26,145 nucleotides of DNA, from contig JBNGIS010017712.1 in NCBI GenBank assembly GCA_049999725.1, forward strand, positions 1 to 26,145, in the 5' to 3' direction. Made by a program: the position numbers and the translations under genes. The notes under the pieces were generated by a model, which saw only the letters and a list, made by a program, of their open reading frames with translations, was not told where the DNA came from and made no database searches. This DNA comes from Haplomitrium mnioides (Eukaryota > Marchantiophyta > Haplomitriopsida > Calobryales). This document shows positions 17,810 through 26,003 of this stretch, piece by piece (within the stretch, counting starts at the first letter, position 1; each line of letters begins with the position of its first letter).

Positions 17810-18377
17810 GAAGGCTCTCTCAGCCCCCCTATTTAAGGCGAATCGAAGCTAGAATGTCCTCCCGTCGGGGACTATTATCTCTCGGTACTGCTCCACCTTA
17901 ATGACCTCCACCTTGTTTCTATTCGTGGAGTCACAGTCTGACTCCAAGTGGGCAAGTCGTTGGCCACCTACATCAGGTTTCTTGTTGTGCTCCCTCATCC
18001 CCCTTAGGTGATCATCCTCCTCCGAGATGATAGTTGTAGTTGACTCCCCTTTTAGCTCTGTTTCATGGGCGGATGTGGATGCCTCTGACTCCCTTTTTAG
18101 CTTAGGTCCAGAGCTGAGGGTTGTCACTCCTGATCCAACTTTCTTCGTGTCCCATACCCCAAAGATAAAGGTCTCCAACTGGTTCACTTTGGTTTCAGTG
18201 TTGCCCAAAAAGTCTGCCTATCTCATGTCACTCACGAGTTTTAGCCAGTTTGTGTCCTCGTCCTCAAACTCCTCTTCCACTGACCATTTTGTATCATATT
18301 CCTTGTCCTCAGTGGTCTCTCCCTCATGAGGGATAGGTCCATAATGCACCACGGTCCTGTCAGGCCCGAACACTAAT
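17810..18377 (-). pseudogene. PR-RT linker of C1
   Basis: Two open pieces (18208-17849 and the tail of 18469-18218) encode a charged Ser/Thr/Glu-rich segment with no recognisable domain, for example EDEDTNWLKLVSDMR and TTTIISEEDDHLRGM. It ends in KVEVIKVEQYREIIVPDGR just before RT. Such linkers vary strongly between Ty3 families. Confidence 0.6.
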
Positions 18378-18700
18378 GTGGAGTCCCCCCAATTGTGCAT
18401 TACCTTGGCACCATACAACCAGGGCCTATCGATTAAAAGAGGGTATAGGGAACTCCTGGCTGACCTCATAACAAGGTAGTTTATGGCAAACTCCTTTCCC
18501 CCAATCTAGGTTGAAACCTTCAGCAAGGCTCCCAACTGCTTCACCCTAGACCCTTCAGCCAACTGCATAATCCTTTTGGTTGGTTGGAAAGTCTTAAAAC
18601 CAAGTCGGTGGGCGGTCTCCTCCACCATGATGTTCACTCCTGCGGGCACCAAGGGCAAAGTACACCCTGCAATCTGGATGTCTATCTTTGGAGCTCCTTT
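18378..18700 (-). pseudogene. Aspartic protease of C1, active site lost
   Basis: Family features are the KIDIQIAGCTLPLV strand, AHRLGF, MQLAEGSRVKQLG, KEFAINYLVM and YPLLIDRPWLYGAKV, the last close to the LLGRPWL motif of Tat/Athila-type proteases. The catalytic D-S/T-G-A should follow LPLV; here the sequence is PAGV (Pro codon at 18644-18646). The nucleophile Asp is therefore gone. A stop at 18506 splits the domain. Identification rests on the motif order. Confidence 0.72.
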
Positions 18701-18810
18701 ATCCTCACAAAGTCGGCGATGGTGCCCACCGTGGGGAGCTTTCTTTTCCTCCTTACGCCTAAAAAAGGCTCCCGGAGCTGCCTCTTGTATATAAGGCTGT
18801 CGCTGATCAA

Positions 18811-19440
18811 CTAACCTACCGTCGCAATGACCAAGCAGTCCCTTACATTCCTCTGGATGTTGTAGCGCACGCAAGTGCTGGGTGGTGGCTGGGGCGGAGG
18901 GTCTTGTTTGGCCTGCTCAGCGGCATTTCTGCGATTGACCTCTCGTAGGGTCTTTTCCGCCGCTTGTTGAGCTTCAGCCACCTCTAGGGCTTCCAACTGC
19001 TTCTTCACTTCCTCCTCTTGCCTTGGATAGAATAACTTAGAGTGCTCCATCTTGTAATCTGAGTCCTCCTTAGTGGGGAGCATGTTTGCAGTCATCTCCT
19101 TCTTCCATGTCTGCTTGGCCTTTCCCTTTTCCTTGGCCCTAGCTGCTGCCCTAGTGGCCACTCGGTAGTAGTCCTCCTCCCATGGCGTCTCCACTTCTGG
19201 AAACTCTGCTCCATACTCCCATGAAGTGGTCACCAAGTTGACTATTGCCGACGGTGGCGCTTGGTAGGCCGGGTTGGGAGGCAACTCTTGCCTTATGGGA
19301 TGGGGGAAATTATTGGCCAGATGCCCTTCCTTCTTGCAGTTGGTACATAATGGCGTTAGCATGCCGTATTCTTGCTTCTTGGGCTTCGGACAATTAGGGG
19401 AAATGTGGCCCGGCTACCCATAGTTCCAGCATACCGTCAT
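18811..19440 (-). pseudogene. gag C-terminus of C1 with second and third zinc knuckles
   Basis: The upstream part encodes a second knuckle, CWNYG(stop)PGHISPNC (about 19398-19440), in which one Cys is Tyr and a stop interrupts. The 183-aa open frame 19362-18811 opens with a third, CTNCKKEGHLANNF (19306-19347), where the last Cys is Phe. A Lys/Glu/Ala-rich, probably coiled segment follows (EEEVKKQLEALEVAEAQQAAEK), then a Pro run. The knuckles should bind RNA. It leads into the protease in another frame. Confidence 0.75.
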
Positions 19441-19488
19441 TCTGGTCCGGTTCGGACCGGTCCCTAACCCTTCTGGCCGTGTGTACCC

Positions 19489-19962
19489 TCATGCTGCTGA
19501 TTGGCCAGGCACCATATTGACCGGTCTGCCTGCCACCGGTCGGGGCTGGCTGACCACCTGGTATACGAGCTCAAGTGGCTCCTCCTGTACATATTCCACC
19601 TCCTTATGGTACCACTCGGGTGGAACCTCCCTTACATAATGGATCGACATCCTATCTAGGGGGCATTCTTGGGGGGAGTGCCCATAGATTCTGCACTTCA
19701 CGCACCAGACATGCGCCCTCCGTGTTAACACTTTTTTCCCCTTGGGTTTCAGACCTGCAAAATGGATCGTCATGGCTTCCAATTTTGCATTAATCTCCTC
19801 CATAGGGTCTTTCACCCCCCTCCTTCTACTGGTCTCTCCCCCAAGGCCTCTATCATGGGATCGATGGGCCTTCCTCTCCTTGGCCTCCTTATTCCTGTCA
19901 TGTTTTTTGGCACTCTTCTCTTTGGTCGTTTTTCTTTCTTTTTGCTCCCCTTCTTCTTCCAC
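19489..19962 (-). pseudogene. gag middle of C1 with first zinc knuckle
   Basis: This 157-residue open segment starts with a very basic, Lys/Glu/Arg-rich stretch (residues 1-55) that suits RNA binding. Then comes a conserved-looking helix (MEEINAKLEAMTIHFAGLK) and an intact C-x2-C-x4-H-x4-C knuckle at residues 87-100 (CVKCRIYGHSPQEC, 19663-19704). The start Met is inside gag, not an initiator. The frame is separated from the capsid part by a frameshift and a stop near 20050. Confidence 0.8.
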
Positions 19963-20054
19963 CTCTTATGGGACCTTTCATCCTCTGAGCTCTCATGGCT
20001 GCTCTTGCTCTCTGATTTAGACTCTGAAGAGGAGTTGGCGTCAAAGCTATCTTC

Positions 20055-20546
20055 CTAATTAGAACTCCTTGAAGAATTGTCAGACTCATTCCTCCTTTTC
20101 GACTTCCTCTTCGAGCTTGCCACTTCAGCTTTGATATAGGACTGGGCTTCTTCCATTGCTTGCTCAAGGCATATGGGTTTGGATCTCCTCACCCAGGCCC
20201 CTAGACTTCTGGGTAGGGCCGAAATAAACCAGGAGGTAAGCATCCCATCCGATGCAAAGGGGTTAATCTTTCGAACCATCATCTGGAAATGTTGTAGAAA
20301 CTTCCACATTGATTTGTTTTTCTTCATCTCCATTTGGCCTATCTTGATTAAGGCCTCAGACTCCTCACCTATCTTTCTGAATTCCTCTAGAAAGGTCGCC
20401 TTGAAAGTGTCCCAATTCCTTTTGGTGGCCTCTGGTAGGGTTTGGTACCAAGGACCAGCCTCCCCCTTTAACACCCTAGGGAGAATGGCCTCCTTGATGA
20501 GGTTCTCCCTATTTGCATAGACTGTGCCCTCGAACTCATCCAACAA
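20055..20546 (-). pseudogene. gag capsid domain of C1
   Basis: This 163-residue open segment matches the Retrotrans_gag capsid pattern: LLDEFEGTVYANREN, AILPRVLKGEAGPWYQTLP, WDTFKATFLEEFRKIG, MWKFLQHFQMMVRKI, WFISALPRSLGAWV. These are typical plant Ty3 gag signatures (A..W...L...W...F...F). It ends in a basic Ser-rich tail. The frame continues upstream past a stop at about 20549 (EDPD then stop), so the Met is internal. Confidence 0.85.
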
Positions 20547-20871
20547 CTAATCTGGATCCTCCTTGGTAGATCCCCGGAATGTTTTGTATCTGAATCAGGA
20601 CCTCTATATCACATGCCCTACATTGGCCATGGGAGGGGTGGGGGGTTGAGGGTGGATGGTACGATACAAGAAGCTTTGGACGTCCTTTCCAAGCTTCTTC
20701 CACTTCTGAGCAAGATCCCTCCTTTATCCGAACTAGGCAATCTCTTTGGCTGATCTCCCTCCACTTCTGGTGCTAGGCTGCTCATAAAATTCCAGATTCC
20801 TTTTCGTTACTCCACTATTTACTCAACGAATTACTACAAGGTGGCTTTCCAAAACTCTTTTGTCCCGCCAT
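20547..20871 (-). pseudogene. gag N-terminus of C1
   Basis: From the ATG at 20871 the frame reads MAGQKSFGKPP and soon meets stops. A FRGSTKEDPD segment just before the capsid block shows that coding continued through in another frame. The ATG overlaps the primer site. Decayed; the start is inferred from position only. Confidence 0.55.
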
Positions 20872-20879
20872 GATCGCCA
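20864..20879 (-). other. Primer binding site of C1
   Basis: The minus strand reads TGGCGATCATGGCGGG, 4-8 bases inside the LTR end. It resembles the TGGCGCCGTTGCCGGGG-type site common in plant Ty3 elements, with differences in the middle. The primer tRNA cannot be named safely. Confidence 0.55.
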
Positions 20880-20883
20880 AAAA

Positions 20884-21186
20884 TGTATGTCAACCCTATG
20901 GTCGGAGCCTTAACTCTTTTCCAACCGATTACACCCATTTAAGGGCTGACTAGTGTTTTGGAACCTTTTATGGGAGGGGCTTTGCACCAAATTGACCTCA
21001 ACTCCTACTTACCAGCTCGGGAGTGACTGTCACAACACCTCACAACCCCCAAGCAGGACACATGCATGCACACAACTACCGTCACACCTTCCTCCAATGC
21101 CCACAAATGCAAGTCACACCCCTTCTTCAGGCCTTAATCTCAGAAGGTGCCACTTGGAAGGCAAGGGTGGATAGAACAAGGCAACT
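20884..21186 (-). repeat. 5' LTR of C1, partial
   Basis: It starts TGTATGTCAACCC (boundary 20884 or 20888) next to the primer site. It shows the order of the A1 and A3 left ends: TCAACCC, GGAGCCTTAAC, GGGCTGAC, GGAACCTTTTATGGGAGGGGC. It is cut at 21186 by the B2 LTR. The rest presumably lies beyond B2, outside this window. Confidence 0.65.
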
Positions 21187-21379
21187 TATAAAAGAACTCA
21201 AAGAGAACTCAAAGACCAAATTCCAAGTAAGTAATAATTCAAGACAACTCTAAAAGAGTTACACAACTCAAAACCAATAAGCAAACTAAAGCCAAGAATA
21301 TAAGACAAAGTCAAGCAACCAAAGAACCCAAATCATTCGAGAAGAACTCCAGAATGAAGAGTGGAGCTAAGAAGCCCTT

Positions 21380-21388
21380 CTATTTATA
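21380..21388 (-). promoter_or_regulatory. TATA box of the B2 LTR
   Basis: TATAAATAG on the minus strand, identical to 709-717 in B1. Confidence 0.65.
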
Positions 21389-21424
21389 CAAGAGAAGAGA
21401 GTGTCATCCCTCTTTCTTCACTTA

Positions 21425-21575
21425 CAAGTCACTTCTCATTTCAGCCCTAAAGGTGACTCACTACCAAAAGTGACTTGGAATGCAAGTAATCTAAAAGTGA
21501 CTCTCCACTAAAAGTGACTTCAAAAGCAAGTAATCCAATCTTAACCTAAAAGTGACTCACAACCACTTCCTTCAC
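21425..21575 (-). repeat. Subrepeats in U3 of the B2 LTR
   Basis: AAAGTGACT or AAGGTGACT recurs at least five times with GCAAGTAAT segments between, upstream of the TATA box on the minus strand. It corresponds to the B1 repeats at 465-690. Confidence 0.6.
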
Positions 21576-21625
21576 TCCTCTGTATTTTCTTATAAATAGC
21601 ACAACCTTATGCTTGTACTATTACA

Positions 21626-21638
21626 TAATCCCCGTCGT
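21626..21638 (-). other. Polypurine tract of B2
   Basis: The minus strand reads ACGACGGGGATTA directly before TGTAATAG, the LTR start. The pol stop codon (21641-21639) abuts it, leaving no spacer. Confidence 0.7.
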
Positions 21639-21860
21639 CTAGTCGATGACGTCCTTGTCATTGCTGCAACTTTCAAAAATTTTAATGGCTTCTTGAGCAT
21701 TCTCAAGATTTGAAGAAGGTTCCTAAGTAGCATCATAAAGTGGTTAGCCTTTCTACAAAACCTTGTATTGAACTTGTGGATGCCGCCCGCGCTTGATAAC
21801 TCTTTTTGCCAAAATGCGGTCTACTTCAAATTCTTCATGATCATCAAGAACAATGGCCGG
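21639..21860 (-). pseudogene. Chromodomain of B2 pol
   Basis: The segment FEVDRILAKRVIKRG...VQYKVL followed by KG, PLYDAT and EPSSNLENAQEAIKIF is a clear chromodomain, the chromatin-targeting module at the integrase C-terminus of chromoviruses. Stops at 21755, 21746 and 21725 fall at the usual W, Y and W positions of the KVLWKGY and ATWEP motifs, which form the aromatic cage region and its surroundings. It would read histone marks to direct integration; here it is truncated. Confidence 0.88.
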
Positions 21861-22960
21861 AGGAGGAAGTTGAACACGATTTGGAAAAGAAGATGGACTA
21901 GGAATAAAAGGCTTAAGTTTAGACACATGGAAAACATGATGAATCTTCATATGAAGAGGAAGATCAAGTTTATAAGCAACATGAGAAATAACCTGAGAAA
22001 TAGAGAAAAGACCAATCCAAGCAGGAGATAACTTACAAACTTGAGTATCTAAAGACAATGGAAGATCATGAGTGGACAACATAACTTGGTCATCTAAAAC
22101 ACAAGAGCAATCACGACAACGACTATCGGCATATTGTTTTTGTCAATTTTGAGCAACAATAAGATGGTTGCGAGCATCTTGCAAGGAAGAAGATAAACAA
22201 GACAAAAAAGTAGAAATACTTGGAACATTAGAAGAAGTAGGAGAAAGCAAACCATCGGGAACAAGAGGATGTTGACCCAAATTAAAAAAAAAAAAGAGAA
22301 AACCCAGTACTTGCTTGTTTGGAGTTGTTGTAAGCAAACTCCATAGCCGGTAAGAAACTATCCCAATCGGTGTGATGAACATTGATGAACGCGCGAAGCA
22401 TGTCCTCCACAGTGCGATTAGCACGCTCCGTTTTCCCATCTATTTGCATATGACAAGCAGTAGACATAGAAAGTTTTGTTATTAGAAGTTTGAATAACTC
22501 TCTCCAAAACTTTCCAGTGAAACGTGGATCCCGATCAGATATTAACACCTTGGGCATGCCGTGATGGCGAAAAACAGTATCAAAGTAAATTTTTGCCAAT
22601 TGTGAAGCATTGACGGTATCCACTGTTGGCGCTAAATGAATCTGCTTGCTCAGCTTGTCCACAAACACCACAATAGCAGCAAACCCACGAGGTGTAGTTA
22701 GAAGTGAAGTGACAAGATCCAAACTTACATGTTCCCAATGAGCAATAGGAATTGGTAACGGTTGAAGAAGTCCCGCTGGTTTTTGATTCGAAGCTTTGTT
22801 TTGTTGACAACTTTCACACAAACGAACAAAGCCACGAACATTTCAAGCCAAGTTAGGCCACACCAAGTGCGTTGAAGCAACTCTATAATTTAATCTACTC
22901 AAAGATGCCCAGAGATAGGAATGTCATGCGCTTCTTGTAAACGAGCCATTCGAAGCATAT
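21861..22960 (-). pseudogene. Integrase of B2
   Basis: The zinc module is seen as HDIPISGHL (about 22950-22925) and CESCQQNK (about 22815). The core has all three catalytic residues: Asp in HVSLDLVTSL, Asp in LISDRDPRFTGKFW and Glu in DGKTERANR. AFINVHHTDWDSFLPAMEFAYN follows. A run of A residues at 22285-22296 gives FFFFF and shifts the frame before NLGQHPLVPD. The C-terminal part contains VAYKLDLP and IHHVFHVSKLKPF, the usual entry to a chromodomain. Frameshifts also lie near 22820-22895. Confidence 0.88.
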
Positions 22961-23690
22961 CATCTTGTGGAACATATATTTGATGGCCTCGATAGAGAAT
23001 ACCATCTCGAATGGAGAAAGAATGATACTCACTATCCTTGACAGCCAATCGTGCTCGAACCAAACTAAAGAAAGCATCTTCTTGTAGTTTTTGACGATAA
23101 CTCCCACTAGTTACCTCATCTAAATGTAAGATACTAATGTTGCTCGCCTTCATTGTATTCACTCGATGATCCGGCCTTCGTGACAGTGCATCAAGAATGG
23201 TGTGGAACCTTCTTGGCTTGTACTCTAGCTTGATATCAAATAGTTGCAATTGATCTTCCCATCGGTGATGGTGACTTGTCATATTTTCCAAATGGATTGG
23301 TTGTAACAATGGTTTGTGATATGTGCGCATAACTACATGTCTTCCCAAAAGATAATGCCTCCATACTTTTGTAGCACAAACCATTGCCAATTGCTCTCGA
23401 TCCCTTGCAGAATAGTTTTTTTTCGCCGCATTCAACTGGCGTGACATGAAGGCAATTGGATGAAGCCCATCCTCAAACTCTTGCTGCAAAACTGCTCCAA
23501 TAGCAAAATTAGAAGCATCAAAATCAACTATACAACGTGCATTTGGATCATAGGGTTGTAGAATGGAACGAAAAGAGACTGCATCCTTGAGCTGTTGAAA
23601 TGCCGCTTGCTCTTTGGCGGTCCATTGAAACTTGACCTCCTTGCCTAGCAAATTAGTAAGTGGTTAGCAATACGTGCATAACAATGGATG
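22961..23690 (-). pseudogene. RNase H and tether of B2
   Basis: The 250-residue open segment 23651-22899 starts at LGKEVKFQWTAKEQAAFQQLK. It holds FDASNFAIGAVLQQ (first Asp), SARDREQLAMVCATKVWRHY (Glu) and LDALSRRPDH (last Asp). The third catalytic Asp, in the TDHKPL motif, is Tyr (TYHKPL). The remainder is the tether to integrase, ending ARLQEAHDIPISGHL. One lost base near 23665 breaks it from RT. Confidence 0.88.
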
Positions 23691-24660
23691 AATCGTCGAT
23701 AGAAGCTTGCCAATCCATTGAAAGCTCTAATGTCCTTTGCCTCCTTTGGTGTTGGCCACTCAGTAATAGCCTTGATTTACTGACACCTTGTGCCCCAAGT
23801 AAGTAACCTCTTGCTTCAAAAATTCGCACTTGGATCGCTTACAATAAAACTTCCAATTGCACAATCTTTGCAAAACTTCTTTCAAATGATTGTGATGTTC
23901 AGTTTTGCTAAAAACAAGAATGTCATCCAAGAATACCAAAACTAACTTATCCAATAACCCATCAAAAATTTGATGCATTTGATCAATGAATATAGTCGAA
24001 GCATTAGTGAGACCAAATATAAGGACCTTCCACTCAAAATGTCCATACCTTGTACGAAAAGCTATCTTTGGCACATCACTTGGCTTGATAGGAATTTGCC
24101 AATAACCACTTCAAAGATCAAGCTTTGAAAAGAACCGCACACCACTTAGTTGATCCAACAAATCATCAATACGGGGTAAAGGATAAGCATTCTTGATGGT
24201 TTGCTTGTTCAAACCACGATAATCAGTACAAAGACGAAATCCACCATCTTTCTTTGGTACAAAGAATACCGGTGCTCCCCAAAGCAAAGTACTATACTGA
24301 ATGAAATCCTTCTCAAGAAGATCCGTCAAAGTCTTGCAAAGCTCTTCCAACTCTTGTGGCGATAACCTATATATAGGTCGATTATACAGAATACTTCTTG
24401 GTATCAACTCTATCAAAAAGGGCATTCCACGATCACCTAGTAACCCCTTTAGCAAATCATCTGGAAATACATCTGAAAACTCCTTCAAGATATCATCAAT
24501 CATTGAGGTTAGTATAGATTTCCCTCCCTCCTTATTCAAGTCCATAATAAGCTTGATCCATACAGCAAAGACAGGCAACTCTTTCTCCATCAAATCATTA
24601 TGCTGAACTGATTTGGGTTTCTTCACCAATGGTGCCAAACGCCCCAAAAGAAATTGCTTT
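23691..24660 (-). pseudogene. Reverse transcriptase of B2
   Basis: It begins with [11 protein letters not shown] and FPDDLLKGL, then [42 protein letters not shown] and the first Asp motif SKLDL. A TGA at 24113-24111 follows, at the same place as in B1. After it come the FEWKVLIFGLTNAST segment and the intact catalytic box FLDDI (Asp pair 23922-23927), then YLGHKVS. A small deletion and frameshift near 23780 remove part of the connection, and the frame resumes as EAKDIRAFNGLASFYRRF. Confidence 0.9.
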
Positions 24661-24710
24661 CCTTGTAAAGTAACTTGAATTTGCCGTTTTGCCCAATCAA
24701 CTTGAGCAGA

Positions 24711-25019
24711 CTAATCTTCAAGCCAATGCAAGCCCAAAATAATGTCATACTGTACGGAATCAATAATAAAATCCATAGATTTCTCATAATCTTTGCCAAT
24801 CTTTAGAAGAAATGGCTTGTGAGAATGAAATACCTCATGCTTTTGGCCATCAGCCATAGTCACAAAACTTTCATTGATTGGCGAAGTCGTAGCTTTGATT
24901 TTCTTTGCAAAACGTAGTGACATGAAATTTTCAGAACTTCCACAATCTACCAACATTCTACAAGAATGCTCATCAACCATACTATCTAGATGAAACAAGG
25001 TACTTCTAATTCTTGTCAA
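24711..25019 (-). pseudogene. Aspartic protease of B2
   Basis: This 102-residue segment holds VDEHSCRMLVDCGSSENF with the catalytic Asp in DCG rather than the usual DSG or DTG, and ends with YDIILGLHWLED, the conserved flap-distal motif (ILG.DWL type). The Ser/Thr-to-Cys change next to the Asp is unusual and may reduce or abolish activity. Stops separate it from gag and RT, so expression as a polyprotein is lost. Confidence 0.85.
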
Positions 25020-25059
25020 GCTTTTTATTCCATTAGAACTAATTAAGCTCTTAGTAAAC

Positions 25060-25972
25060 CGCTCGACTATCTTTACTGAGGTCAGTCATTTCCTTGATTT
25101 TCTTCTTCAGCAGTTGTCACTTGAACAATAGCACATGATTGACCTTGGCGACGTGGGCAATTTGCAATCATATAACCAAACTATCGACAATAAAAACATC
25201 CTCCACTTTGGCATAGACGCTCGCATTGTCCATTAGTGAGTGTCACTCTCTGTGCCGCATCAATCTCTATAGGTACATCCTCATTTGCTGGCACACGAAC
25301 ATTTGGTAAAGCTTGTTGTGGACGTAGACGTGGCCTAGCTTTCTTGGTCGCTAGTAGCGAGTCATATCTTTTTGCCATACTCATTGCTTCTTCTAGTTGA
25401 GAAGGATCCCTCATTGTCACTTCCATTCTAGTGCGAGACTTCAATCCTCGAACAAAACGATCCAAAGCTTCTCCCTCGCTCATATTAGAAATTTGCATAA
25501 TGATATTTTGAAATTGCGTGACATAGCTCCTTACCGTACCAAGTTGCTTTAATTCTGCCAAACAATCTCTTGCCATCTTTGGAGCATTCAAAACCCTAAA
25601 TCTTAGATTTACCGCTTCTTTAAACTCTTGCCAAGAAGCAATTGGAGTGACAAATTCCCGTTGAGCTTGCTCAATTTGATATCTCCACCAAGTCTTTGCC
25701 ACTCCTTCCAACAGACTTGCAGCAAATAGAATCCTTCTACCATCCTCTCTTATATTGGTAGCCTCAAAATATTGCTCACAATCGAACAAGAAATTCTCGT
25801 ATGCACGAGGAACCGTCTTGCCATCATAAACCTTTGGCTTGGGAAACCGCACATGACTTTCTTCTTCTTGAAAAGCTACCATATTCCCCATTTGCATTTG
25901 AACTTCTAGTAAGCGAGAAAGATGTTCAATTTGTTGTTGCATCGCTTGCATCCTCCCTTCTTGATTCTCCAT
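25060..25972 (-). pseudogene. gag of B2
   Basis: The ATG at 25972 lies 15 bases inside the primer site. The 263-residue frame opens MENQEGRMQAMQQQIEHL, a short coiled segment, then the Ty3 capsid region (YENFLFDCEQYFEATNI, LEGVAKTWWRYQIEQAQ, WQEFKEAVNLRFRVLN, AELKQLGTVRSYVTQF, DRFVRGLKSRTRMEV). A TAG at 25181-25183 falls inside the zinc knuckle (25157-25198): CFYC-R-stop-FGYMIANC. The knuckle has Tyr where His is expected, as in B1. The capsid frame is otherwise uninterrupted. Confidence 0.92.
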
Positions 25973-25986
25973 TTCACTGAAAAGAA

Positions 25987-26002
25987 CGTGGCTCTGATAC
26001 CA
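25987..26002 (-). other. Primer binding site of B2 (tRNA-iMet type)
   Basis: The minus strand reads TGGTATCAGAGCCACG, one base inside the LTR. This is the canonical initiator-Met site of plant LTR elements. It fixes the element's orientation and the LTR boundary at 26004. Confidence 0.93.
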
Positions 26003-26003
26003 A

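Larger units (their letters stand above)
7485..21186 (-). mobile_element. C1: long-LTR Ty3/gypsy element, minus strand, nested and broken
   Basis: Read right to left: partial 5' LTR (21186-20884), primer site (20879-20864), gag (20871 to about 18811), protease (about 18700-18378), a variable linker, RT (17809-17138 and 16549 to about 16216), RNase H (about 16215-15890), integrase (15605-15208 and 11778-11113), PPT (about 10829-10818) and 3' LTR A2 (10813-7485). The PR-RT-RH-IN order defines Ty3/gypsy. The RT box is FIDD and the protease end resembles the LLGRPWL motif, as in non-chromoviral Tat/Athila-like lineages; no chromodomain is visible. Insertions inside it are A3, D1 and D2; B2 appears inserted in the 5' LTR. 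Lineage assignment is tentative. Confidence 0.82.
21187..21625 (-). repeat. 3' LTR of B2
   Basis: This 439-bp LTR runs from TATAAAAGAAC (first bases mutated from TGTAAAAGAAC) to CTATTACA, next to the PPT. Its first 142 bp match the partial 5' LTR at 26004-26145 with seven differences, all transitions. It shares the TATA region with the B1 LTR. Confidence 0.9.

Noticed and set aside
19742-20058. Hydrophobic plus-strand frames opposite C1 gag
   Set aside because: They are the complement of the Lys/Glu-rich gag segment, which gives Phe/Leu/Ser-rich antisense frames. The minus-strand frame has the zinc knuckle.
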